From positions 43,406 through 107,405 of the forward strand of contig SIJG01000160.1 in NCBI GenBank assembly GCA_023374025.1: DNA of 64,000 nt. Reading direction: 5' to 3'. The DNA comes from Heterodera schachtii (Eukaryota; Nematoda; Chromadorea; Rhabditida; Heteroderidae). Every line of letters begins with the position of its first letter. Position 1 is the first letter of the stretch. The notes under the pieces were generated by a model. That model was not told the origin of the DNA. It searched no databases and saw nothing but the letters and a program-made list of their open reading frames with translations. The position numbers and the translations under genes were made by a program. Positions 30,255-41,022 of the stretch are shown one piece after another.

Positions 30255-32269
30255 TCTATATATAAAAAAACGGGGGGGGCCACTCTTCTGGTGAAAAGTA
30301 AGTGGGCATTTTCTCGTTAGAGTTAGGGGCGCGGATGGTGTCATTCGAAAGCTGAGTTCATTCTCTAACCTTTCTAACTTTCGGCTTTTAAATTGCACTT
30401 GCCCAACTTTTTTTCGAGAAATCTACTTTTTTGAATCACTTTTTTTTTTTTTGGTACTTTCGATTTTTGCATATGTTTAATAATCGGGCGGGGGGAAGTT
30501 GCTTAGTAAAGATGCTCTAGGGGTGCCGCGCATTTTAAAAAAAAATTTGGCGCGCCAGCACTAAGTTAAGTGCCCGGACCCCCTTTAGCCCTGGGGTGGG
30601 TCGGGGTCTAAAAAAGTTAGATCTGGGGGGAAGTGTGTTTTAGCGAATGCTTAGCTCCGGCGCTTTTACAAATTATTGTAGAGCTCGCCGAGGCGAACAT
30701 TTTAAAAAAAAATTTGGACCCCTAGCCCCAGGTTGAGTAGGTCATTTGTCCGGAAAACCGGTCAAAATGGGCGGATTTGGCTGGGAGTGTGGGGTTTTGG
30801 GGGTTAATGGGTGCGGGGAGTGGGGAAAATGGGGTTATTTGTTGTTTAAACAATGTTTAGACAGGTCTAACATTGTTCGGGGTGGGTGGGACAAAGTGTC
30901 GACAAGTGTGACAAAATGTCGAAATTTTTTGGACTGGAAATTTAAATTTTTTGCGTTTTTTTTGGGTTAATGGGTGCGGGGAGTGGGGAAAATGGGGTTA
31001 TTTGTTGTTTAAACAATGTTTAGACAGGTCTAACATTGTTCGGGGTGGGTGGGACAAAGTGTCGACAAGTGTGACAAAATGTCGAGATTTTTTGTGAGAA
31101 TTTTTAAATTTTTTGGTTTTTTTTTGTGTTTTTGGGCATATAAAAAGGCTTTTCGGGTTGGGGGAAAAGTCTAAAAAAAAATCTACGGCCTACTACAGGT
31201 CGTTCGGGGCGGCGCAGCCAGGGGGGGGGGGGGGGGGGGGGGGGCGTAGCGGGGGGGGGGGGTTGGGGGGGGGGGGCGGCAGCCCCCCCCCCCAGCAAAA
31301 CACCCAATATAAAAAAATAATATCTTTAATTAAGTAAAAATATATATTCGATTCTATTTGTTAAAAAGATAATTATAAAAACATTAAAAATAACTTTAAA
31401 ACTTAAAAAATTTTAAAAAAATAATATATTAAATTTAAATGAAATAATTTTAAATTTCAATTGTTAAAATAATTTAATAAAATTAAAAAAATTATTTTAA
31501 AAATTAAGAATTAATTCTTTTTTATATTACGCCCTTGCGAAGCCTTTGGCGTTCTCGCGAAGCCAAGTCCAAATATTTGCTCGCGCCCTCGTGATGCAAA
31601 TTCCCAAAAAATCCGCGCGCCCTTGCGAAACGTATTCCGAAAAAATGCATGCGCTCTCGCGAAGCCTACGAGTTAAAAAAGTTAAAAAATTTTGTGGTTG
31701 AATTATTAAATCTTTTGGTTTTTTGGGTGGGGTGGGGTTGGGGGGGGGGGGGGGGGGTAAAAAGAAATCAAAAACCTACCACGAGTCGTTCGGGGCGGCG
31801 CAGCCAGGGGGGGGGCGGGGGGGGGGGGGGCGTAGCGGGGGGGGTTGGGGGGGGGGCGGCAGCCCCCCCCCAGCAAAACACCCAAATATAAAAGAATAAT
31901 ATATTAAAAAAACATAAATTTAAATTCATTTTTCTTTTTTTAGATATGTAAAAAAAATTTTTCTGCAATTCCGTAACACGTGCGCGCCCTGGCGAAGCCT
32001 ACCGATCAACTAAGTGTTGCACGACAAGGGGCAGGCGCGAAGCGCCTGCCCTTCGAGGCGTGTGAGCGAGGAGCGGAGCGAAGCGGAGCGACGAGCGAGT
32101 ACGCCGAGCAAGCGCCAACCGATGCTGCTGCACGAACATCCAGACACGCACCTTTCGGTAGCTGCTACTGCACTAACAACCTGACGCATCTACACCTCAC
32201 GCACCTACCCCTCGAAGGGCTAGAGTAAGCATGCTATTTAGAGCTATGCATGCCCTCAGAGCCGTCTAG
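30255..32269. mobile_element. Non-autonomous Helitron, 2.0 kb
   Basis: Starts with TC (TCTATATATAAAAAAAC and a G-run) after an A and ends CTAG before a T, the A|T insertion pattern of Helitrons. 30530-31520 matches 32546-33500 of the next element, and its last 150 bp match 55388-55536. It therefore has both ends of the 23-kb candidate but none of its coding sequence. It contains a tandem pair of about 165 bp (GGGTTAATGGGTGCGGGGAG...), two copies of a G-run module (31198-31310 and 31735-31880), GCGAAGCC repeats and a GCGGAGCGAAGCGGAGCGAC-type array (32050-32095). GTGTCATTCGAAAGCTGAG lies near 30337. Confidence 0.75.
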
Positions 32270-33189
32270 TTATCTATATATAAAAAAACGGGGGGGGCCC
32301 ACTGCAGGGGGGCGGTGGCGCTGGTGTTCCCGGTCGAATTTCGGCGCGTTGGTGGTGTCATTCGAAAGCTGAGCTCATTTAGAAACTTTTGAACCTTGCA
32401 GTTTCAAATAGGACAAGCATAAAATTTTGAGAAAATTTTACTTTTTTGAAAGTAGTTTTTTTTTTTTGGTGGTTTTTCGATTTTTGCATAGGTTTAAGTT
32501 ATCCGGAGGGTTTTAGTGCTGCTTAGTAAAAGATAGAGCTGGGGGTGCCGCGCATTTTAAAAAAAAAGTGGCGCGCCAGCACTAAGTTAAGTGCCCGGAC
32601 CCCCTTTAGCCCCTGGGGTGGGTCGGGGTCTAAAAAAGTTAGATCTGGGGGGAAGTGTGTTTTAGCGAATGCTTAGCTCCGGCGCTTTTACAAATTATTG
32701 TAGAGCTCGCCGAGGCGAACATTTTAAAAAAAAATTTGGACCCCTAGCCCCAGGTTGAGTAGGTCATTTGTCCGGAAAACCGGTCAAAATGGGCGGATTT
32801 GGCTGGGAGTGTGGGGTTTTGGGGGTTAATGGGTGCGGGGAGTGGGGAAAATGGGGTTATTTGTTGTTTAAACAATGTTTAGACAGGTCTAACATTGTTC
32901 GGGGTGGGTGGGACAAAGTGTCGACAAGTGTGACAAAATGTCGAAATTTTTTGGACTGGAAATTTAAATTTTTTGCGTTTTTTTTTTGGGTTAATGGGTG
33001 CGGGGAGTGGGGAAAATGGGGTTATTTGTTGTTTAAACAATGTTTAGACAGGTCTAACATTGTTCGGGGTGGGTGGGACAAAGTGTCGACAAGTGTGACA
33101 AAATGTCGAGATTTTTTTGTGTTTTTGGGCATAAAAAAGGCTTTTCGGGTTGGGGGAAAGGTCTAACAAAGTAGTCGACGGCCTACTAC

Positions 33190-33290
33190 GAGCCGTTCGG
33201 GGCGGCGCAGCCACGGGGGGGGGGGGCGGGGGGGGGGTCGTAGCGGGGGGGGTTGGGGGGGGGCGGCAGCCCCCCCCCAGCAAAACACCC
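33190..33290. repeat. G-run module inside Helitrons
   Basis: GGCGGCGCAGCCA, then long G-runs, GTAGCG, more G-runs, GCGGCAGCCCCCCC, CAGCAAAACACCCA. The same module is at 31198-31310, 31785-31885 and 56425-56505. The runs of four or more G predict G-quadruplex formation on one strand. Gly/Pro-rich ORFs across it are artefacts. Confidence 0.7.
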
Positions 33291-33299
33291 AATATAAAA

Positions 33300-33830
33300 A
33301 AATAATATCTTTAATTAAGTAAAAATATATATTAAATTCTATTTGTTAAAAAGATAATTATAAAAATTAAAAATAACTTTAAAACTTAAAAAATTAAAAA
33401 AAATAATATATTAAATTTAGATAAAATAATTTTAAATTTCCTTTGTTAAAATAATTTAATAAAATTTAAGAAATATTTAAAAAAATTAAAATTAATTCAT
33501 AATATTGCTTTCCTTTTAATGTGTCTTATAAATTTTTTATATGAAATTTTTTTTATTTTTAAAAAATTTACCACATCATTAAGAGGATAGGACAAAGAAA
33601 AATTTACCACCTCATTAACCGGATAGGACAAAGATAATATTATTAAAATAAAAAGTTAAAATTTTTTAATAAATTTTACAAATTTAAAAAATATATACCA
33701 TATCAAATAAATTAATTTAAATTTTAAAAATTGTTGCCTGTGAGTCAGAAAGATAAAAATTTTGAAATGTTAAAAAATTATTGCAAAGAAAAGATTATTA
33801 AAATTGTGAAGGTTTCCTGTAAAAACGCTT
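33300..33830. other. Very AT-rich stretch, no gene
   Basis: Includes a short direct repeat (TTACCACATCATTAAGAGGA / TTACCACCTCATTAACCGGA at about 33569 and 33603). Nothing coding is seen. Confidence 0.45.
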
Positions 33831-35030
33831 TTAGGACCGGTTTTGTCGGGACCGATTTCCCGGTCTCGGGATTTCGCTCCCGAATTTTTGTCCTTTGAAC
33901 CGGTCTTAAAAATCCAAAAATTTAATTTAACATAAAATTGATAATGCTATATTTAATGGTGCCATTTTTGGGTTTTTAGGACCGGTTTTGTCGGGACCGA
34001 TTTCCCGGTCTCGGGATTTCGCTCCCGAATTTTTGTCCTTTGAACCGGTCTTAAAAATCCAAAAATTTAATTTAACATAAAATTGACAATGCTCTATTTA
34101 ATGGTGCCATTTTTGGGTTTTTAGGACCGGTTTTGTCGGGACCGATTTCCCGGTCTCGGGATTTCGCTCCCGAATTTCTGTCCTTTGAACCGGTCTTAAA
34201 AATCCAAAAATTTAAATTAACACTAAATTGACAATGCTCTATTTAATGGTGCCATTTTTGTGTTTTTAGGACCGGTTTTGTCGGGACCGATTTCCCGGTC
34301 TCGGGATTTCGCTCCCGAATTTCTGTCCTTTGAACCGGTCTTAAAAATCCAAAAATTTAAATTAACACTAAATTGACAATGCTCTATTTAATGGTGCCAT
34401 TTTTGGGTTTTTAGGACCGGTTTTGTCGGGACCGATTTCCCGGTCTCGGGATTTCGCTCCCGAATTCATGTCCTTAGAACTGGTCTTAAAAATCCAAAAA
34501 TTTAATTTAACACTAAATTAACAATGCTCTATTTAATAGTAACATTTTTGGATTTTTAGGACCGGGTTTGTCGGGACCGATTTCCCGGTCTCGGGATTTC
34601 GCTCCCGAATTCATGTCCTTAGAACTGGTCTTAAAAATCCACAAAATTAATTTAGCACTAAATTAACAATGCTCTATTTAATGGTGCCATTTTTGGGTTT
34701 TTAGGACCGGTTTTGTTGGGACCGATTTCCCGGTCTCGGGATTTCGCTCCCGAATTTCTGTCCTTTGAACCGGTCTTAAAAATCTAAAAATTTAATTTAA
34801 CACTAAATTCACAATGCTCTATTTAATGGTGCCATTTTTGGGTTTTTAGGACCGGTTTTGTCGGGACCGATTTACCGGTCTCGGGTTTTCGCTCCCGAAT
34901 TTTTGTCCTTTGAACCGGTCTTAAAAATCCAAAAAATTAAATTAACACTAAATTGACAATGCTCTATTTAATGGTGCCATTTTTGGGTTTTTAGGACCGG
35001 TTTTGTCGGGACCGATTTCCCGGTCAAGAC
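33831..35030. repeat. 145-bp satellite, eight complete units
   Basis: TTAGGACCGG recurs at 33831, 33976, 34121, 34266, 34411, 34556, 34701, 34846 and 34991, exactly 145 bp apart each time. Each unit has TTTCCCGGTCTCGGGATTTC, CCTTTGAACCGGTCTTAAAA and AATGCTCTATTTAATGG. Units differ by a few substitutions only, pointing to recent homogenisation. The array ends mid-unit at about 35025. Confidence 0.95.
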
Positions 35031-35394
35031 TTTTTTGGGACTACCATGAGCCGGTCAATCAGGCTAATTAAACAATGTTCTATCTTAATTAAATATTTTT
35101 TGTTTTTTTTAATTGTTTTCATAATTTTCATTATTTTTTCGTTTTGTTTTTTGTCAATCAATTGCATTTTCCTTTTTTCCTCCAGCGTCATTGCTTCTCT
35201 TCTTCTTTTCGTTGACCCTCCCACCCTCTCAAGGCGTCGCTTTCGCTGTCTTATGCGCTGCTGGGTTGGCCAGTGGTCAACGAAAAAACTAAAATTGATT
35301 GACCGTCCCATTATTCTTTATATTATTAGTTGCTACAATTAATGCTCAACGAATACTTACTTAATAGTGCAATTTCACATTTTTGAATATTTAC
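35031..35394. other. Spacer between satellite arrays
   Basis: A minus-strand ORF of 95 codons (35311-35024, lysine-rich, starting MGRSINFSFFVDHWPTQQRI) overlaps the last satellite unit and has no homology I recognise. I do not regard it as a gene. Otherwise A/T-rich. Confidence 0.35.
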
Positions 35395-36440
35395 AATTAA
35401 ATTTTAAAAAAGAATTTCATGGGGTTATAAAGGCCAAAATAATTCAAAATTGGCCTTTAATTTTTTTTTGAACTTTCTCAAAAACTTTAAAAAAGAATTT
35501 CATGGGTTTTTAAAGGCCAAAATAATTCAAATTTGGCCTTTAATTTTTTTTGAACTTTCTCAAAAAACTTTAAAAAAGAATTTCATGGGGTTTTAAAGGC
35601 CAAAATAATTCAAATTTGGCCTTTAATTTTTTTTTGAACTTTCTCAAAAAACTTTAAAAAAGAATTTCATGGGGTTATAAAGGCCAAAATAATTCAAAAT
35701 TGGCCTTTAATTTTTTTTTGAACTTTCTCAAAAAACTTTAAAAAAGAATTTCATGGGTTTTTAAAGGCCAAAATAATTCAAATTTGGCCTTTAATTTTTT
35801 TTTGAACTTTCTCAAAAAACTTTAAAAAAGAATTTCATGGGTTTTTAAAGGCCAAAATAATTCAAAATTGGCCTTTAATTTTTTTTTGAACTTTCTCAAA
35901 AAACTTTAAAAAAGAATTTCATGGGTTTTTAAAGGCCAAAATAATTCAAATTTGGACTTTAATTTTTTTTGAACTTTCTCAAAAAAATTTAAAAAAGAAT
36001 TTCATGGGTTTTTAAAGGCCAAAGTAATTCAAAATTGGCCTTTAATTTTTTTTTGAACTTTCTCAAAAAACTTTAAAAAAGAATTTCATGGGTTTTTAAA
36101 GGCCAAAATAATTCAAATTTGGACTTTAATTTTTTTTGAACTTTCTCAAAAAAACTTTAAAAAAGAATTTCATGGGGTTATAAAGGCCAAAATAATTCAA
36201 AATTGGCCTTTAATTTTTTTTGAACTTTCTCTAAAAACTTTAAAAAAGAATTTCATGGGTTTTTAAAGGCCAAAATAATTCAAATTTGGCCTTTAATTTT
36301 TTTTTTGAACTTTCTCAAAAAACTTTAAAAAAGAATTTCATGGGTTTTTAAAGGCCAAATAATTCAAATTTGGCCTTTAATTTTTTTTGAACTTTCTCAA
36401 AAAACTTTAAAAAAGAATTTCATGGGTTTTTAAAGGCCAA
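35395..36440. repeat. 84-bp satellite, about 12-13 units
   Basis: GAATTTCATGGG recurs every 82-85 bp from 35412 to 36415. Units read AAGGCCAAAATAATTCAAA..TGGCCTTTAATTTTTTTTGAAC, itself an imperfect hairpin (AAGGCCAAA pairs with TTTGGCCTTT). A G or T after CATGGG and length changes in the T-run make most of the variation. Confidence 0.95.
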
Positions 36441-36660
36441 AATAGTTCGTATGTCAGTGGAATATTTTCCACTGGCCTTTTTGGCAAAAATAATTCGTTT
36501 TTTTTTGAGATTTTGGCCCAACTGTTTTCATGTTGGTGGTCAGTGGAATATTTTCCACTGGCCTTTTTGGCAAAAATAATTCGTTTTTTTTTTGAGATTT
36601 TGGTCCAACTGTTTTGATGTTGGTGGGCCAGTGGAATATTTTCCACTGGCCTTTTTGGAT
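36441..36660. repeat. About 85-bp tandem repeat, 2.3 units
   Basis: GTCAGTGGAATATTTTCCACTGGCC recurs (36455, 36539 and 36627) with CAAAAATAATTCGTTTTTTT and CAACTGTTTT.ATGTTGGTGG between. AGTGGAATATTTTCCACT is a near-perfect palindrome in each unit. Confidence 0.85.
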
Positions 36661-37189
36661 TGAAAATTAGATTCTTAAGGCTTTTTTGGGTTTTAAAGCC
36701 TCAAATTAATTTTTAATTTGGAGTTTTTGGTTCTCAAGAATATGGGCTCGGGATTTTTTTTTGGGGTTTAAAACGCCAAATTGAAAACATTTTGAAATTT
36801 TTTAAAATTTTTTGTTATCAAATTCAAAAATTGAAGCGTTTTTTTGCATTATTAGGAAAATTTTTTCTAAAAAAAGAAAAAATTTATGAAAACTTTCGGT
36901 TTTTTCCGAAAGCTGGCACTGACAAAAAATTGTTAATCCAGCACCCTGCCCGGCTGCGAACCTTTGTGTTAGCGCCTAGCAGGGACGCGCGCGCGGGGCT
37001 GGATGGTTCTTCTGCAGAGCACCTTCGTGTGCTCGCTAAAGGGCCAGACCGGTCAGTCCTCCCCCAGCGTAGTCCCACAATAGGGTTTTAAAAAATAGTT
37101 TTTAGGAAAAATTTAGTAAAAATGGAAAATAGCAAAAAATATGACTGTATTTTTTAGAAATTTCTACAATATTAATGATGGTTTATCGA
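36661..37189. other. Mixed spacer with a GC-balanced insert
   Basis: 36940-37082 is a GC-richer island (TAGCGCCTAGCAGGGACGCG, GGCCAGACCGGTCAGTCCTC) in AT-rich surroundings. It lacks tRNA box consensus and has no clear ORF. It could be part of a SINE or an insertion remnant, but I cannot assign it. Confidence 0.3.
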
Positions 37190-38775
37190 ACGGCCATAAA
37201 TTTTAGATTTTTCGGACCATTTTGTACGGGCTCTTGGCCATTTAAAATCCTCGGGATTGGAAAATTCGATCCATCGAAATGAGCCCTAAATTTCTGAAAT
37301 TTGTGCCGTTCGATAGAGCATGCTTACTTTAGTGCCAATAAATTTTTTTTAGCATTTTAGGACCGGTTTGGCTGGATCAAAATCCGGTTTAAAAAGCTCG
37401 GGATCGGGAAATTCTACCAAGACAAACCGCTCCTAAAATTCTAAAAAAATTAACTGGCACTAAATTAAGCATGCTCTATCGAACGGCACAAATTTTAGAT
37501 TTTTCGGACCATTTTGTACGGGCTCTTGGCCATTTAAAATCCTCGGGATTGGAAAATTCGATCCATTGAAATGGGCCCTAAATTTCTGAAATTTGTGCCG
37601 TTCGATAGAGCATGCTTACTTTAGTGCCAATAAATTTTTTTAGCATTTTAGGACCGGCTTAGCTGGATCAAAATCCGGTTTAAAAAGCTCGGGATCGGGA
37701 AATTCTACCAAGACAAACCGCTCCTAAAATTCTAAAAAAATTAACTGGCACTAAATTAAGCATGCTCTATCGAACGGCACAAATTTTAGATTTTTCGGAC
37801 CATTTTGTACGGGCTCTTGGCCATTTAAAATCCTCGGGATTGGAAAATTCGATCCATCGAAATGGGCCCTAAATTTCTGAAATTTGTGCCGTTCGATAGA
37901 GCATGCTTACTTTAGTGCCAATAAATTTTTTTAGCATTTTAGGACCGGCTTAGCTGGATCAAAATCCGGTTTAAAAAGCTCGGGATCGGGAAATTCTACC
38001 AAGACAAACCGCTCCTAAAATTCTAAAAAAATTAACTGGCACTAAATTAAGCATGCTCTATCGAACGGCACAAATTTTAGATTTTTCGGACCATTTTGTA
38101 CGGGCTCTTGGCCATTTAAAATCCTCGGGATTGGAAAATTCGATCCATCGAAATGGGCCCTAAATTTCTGAAATTTGTGCCGTTCGATAGAGCATGCTTA
38201 CTTTAGTGCCAATAAATTTTTTTAGCATTTTAGGACCGGCTTAGCTGGATCAAAATCCGGTTTAAAAAGCTCGGGATCGGGAAATTCTACCAAGACAAAC
38301 CGCTCCTAAAATTCTAAAAAAATTAACTGGCACTAAATTAAGCATGCTCTATCGAACGGCACAAATTTTAGATTTTTCGGACCATTTTGTACGGGCTCTT
38401 GGCCATTTAAAATCCTCGGGATTGGAAAATTCGATCCATCGAAATGGGCCCTAAATTTCTGAAATTTGTGCCGTTCGATAGAGCATGCTAACTTTAGTGC
38501 CAATAAATTTTTTTAGCATTTTAGGACCGGCTTAGCTGGATCAAAATCCGGTTTAAAAAGCTCGGGATCGGGAAATTCTACCAAGACAAACCGCTCCTAA
38601 AATTCTAAAAAAATTAACTGGCACTAAATTAAGCATGCTCTATCGAACGGCACAAATTTTAGATTTTTCGGACCATTTTGTACGGGCTCTTGGCCATTTA
38701 AAATCCTCGGGATTGGAAAATTCGATTCATCGAAATGGGCCCTAAATTTCTGAAATTTGTGCCGTTCGATAAAGT
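37190..38775. repeat. 291-bp satellite, about 5.4 units
   Basis: TTCGGACCATTTTGTACGGG recurs at 37211, 37503, 37794, 38085, 38376 and 38667 (291-292 bp). Within each unit, GGCACTAAATTAAGCATGCT and the following CTATCGAACGGCAC are inverted later as GTGCCGTTCGATAGAG and CATGCTTACTTTAGTGCC. The unit is therefore an inverted dimer. Copies are nearly identical. Confidence 0.95.
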
Positions 38776-39084
38776 ATCATAAATTCTGCATACTAGCAAC
38801 ATCCGGGTTGACATAGGTTTGCAGAGCCTATTGACTGGTGAGCTAATTTTTTTTGCTATTTTCCATTTTTATAAATAGGTTCTTGACCATCTGCTCACCA
38901 TCTCCATCTGCTCACCATCTACAGTCAGCTTTCTTCGGTGTCTACAAGCCTGCGTTTAACTGAGAATTCATAAAATTTAGTCATTTGCACCTAACATTGA
39001 GCAACTGAGTTAATAAAATAACTAACGCTCACGTAGCACATATAACAATTTTTGCACAGCTAAAATTTCAGAATTTTTTGACAC
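38776..39084. other. Unassigned single-copy-looking sequence
   Basis: Contains CATCTGCTCACCATC twice (about 38889 and 38907). No gene is seen. Confidence 0.3.
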
Positions 39085-39275
39085 TCTAGGGGGGAATCCG
39101 TGGGACTATCCAGGCGCTAATTGAGTCAGGCGTCCTGGATACCCTCAGACTAATCTGTGTAATTGTCAGCACAGATAGTCCACCCACCAATTGGAAGGGA
39201 TGAGGATTTGATCACCGATGATTCCCGGATAATTGGATATTCACACTACCAGTCTGGCAGTGAATACACGGGTGC
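39085..39275. other. Hairpin-rich stretch, candidate structured RNA or recombination site
   Basis: GTGGGACTATC (39100-39110) can pair with GATAGTCCAC (39174-39183). Inside it, CCAGGCGC (39110-39117) pairs with GCGTCCTGG (39130-39138), and ATCTGTG (39153-39159) pairs with CACAGAT (39170-39176). Together these resemble a three-way junction, although the stems overlap by a few bases. Further on, TATTCAC (39238-39244) pairs with GTGAATA (39260-39266). No known RNA family consensus was recognised. Confidence 0.4.
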
Positions 39276-41022
39276 TCCAACTGTTGACTTGTGCGCTAAT
39301 TAATACGGCAATCAGGCTCAGTTAGAAGAGAACGCTTCTCTTTTGGAGTGAGGGATCCTCCAAGGGTTTTTTGGGATTGAATTCGGTTAGTTTTCCATTT
39401 TAAGTTTTATTTTTAAAGCAAGGCGCCTTCGAATTTCCGACAATTAAGTTTTATACAAATATTTTGTTCAAAATTTGTTATATTTGTAAAAATTATGAAT
39501 TTAAACGTTTGTTTCATATGTTGCCCTAACGCGCAGAAATTATAACTAAGAAACTTTACAGAATGTCAAAAATCGGCACTTTACGGGTTTCTTGCAGCAG
39601 ATTTAAAACTAAAGCTTTGCAAATATAATTGTGTTAGGGGTTTTTAGGGCTTCGGAAAGCCATTCTGGCATTGTTTTTGGCAAAATTCAAAAAAATACCG
39701 CCATGACGACTCGCAATACAAAAAATGGGTCGGCGAGGACTTTATCTCTGTTGTTTTTGCCGACCACGAATGGAAAAATGATCGACCATTTTTGGTTTTT
39801 CTGGTGTTTTAAACTCCAGAGGATGTTTCTTTGGTTGGAATATGATGTACCTTTTTGATAGTTTTTTTGCTTTTGATCCCAATTCAAACAATCTTTAATT
39901 TAAAAATCTGCTACCAGAAAACCGTAAAGTACTCAAAAAAATAATAAAAGTTTAAATTTCTGCCCAAACGAAAAACGGAAGTAGTTGAAAGGAAGAAAAT
40001 ATGCTTGGTGCAATAATTGAAGTATTATGTTGCAAGCAAAAAGCTGTACTAAAGGCCTATGTAAAATGGCATTTTAATTTGTTGTCATTTATTTCGTCGG
40101 CGCTTTGTTTCTCCTGTTGGTTAGTGTTTTTTCTTTTAAGACACTTCTCTAAATTGCACTTTTATGGCCTATTGGGTTGGGTGGCTGTATTATTGTTACT
40201 AACAAATAAGGCACGCTGATTAAATTAGGGGAATATGGATATGGTGTTTAGTATTGTTTAGGTTAAATGTTAATTATTTAAATCATTTAAAATGTTGTTT
40301 CTTAAATTGTTTAAAAAATCAATTTCAGGTGATGGTGCGAGTCCATGCTTGCGGTGGTCTTGGAGTGAAATACCTCCATCGGGAAAAAATTTTTTGTGGC
40401 ATAAAGCCCAAGCATTTGTTTTTATGGTCAAATGCTGGGCTTTATGCTGCAAAATTTTGTATTCCTCTGCAATCAACTTTCCTACTACACTATTAATTAT
40501 TCCTGTTAATTAGCTGCCTGTTCAGCACATATTATGCCCTTACTTATTATTAAACAATAATTCATTGTGCGGCTATGCATATTTATATATTGTCCGTATT
40601 TTCCAAGCTGTAATTTTATGTGTGAGGCCGTCCTGAGCACGACGTTAAACTGCTTCCTCGGCAATCTGCACATATTAGAAGCTTCAACTCGGTTGTCAGT
40701 ATTTCCAAACTGATAACGCGCAAATTACGCATTATTTCCGCCGCCAATTGCTATCCCATTTTTTTAAAGCTTAAAAGCTGCTGAATTACGCGCGTTCTGC
40801 TTTTTTTTATTGCAATAGTATACATTATTGACAACAATATTATTTGCAACGGCTTTATTATTCCCTTTTTTGTTATTTTATTCGGTCAATAATTCCAATT
40901 GCAAATATAACAATTTATTATGTTTTGTTTTTGCACACTTGTATACTCTCGCTTAACTGTTTAGATTAAATTGATTAAACTCATTTCCTACCTTACCACT
41001 TATCCCAATCGCTTCTAGCAAA
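39276..41022. other. Upstream region of the Helitron gene
   Basis: AT-rich with short ORFs that I do not trust. 40401-40443 is a strong hairpin (ATAAAGCCCAAGCATTTG against CAAATGCTGGGCTTTAT). The 5' UTR and promoter of the gene starting at 41023 should lie here. No TCTATATA-type Helitron start is visible in this interval. Confidence 0.35.

Noticed and set aside
35024..35342. Lysine-rich ORFs on both strands.
   Set aside because: Overlap a satellite unit, antisense to each other, with no homologous segment or splice signals I can defend.
33831..38775. CRISPR-like regular repeats.
   Set aside because: Whole units repeat without unique spacers, in a eukaryotic context; these are satellites.
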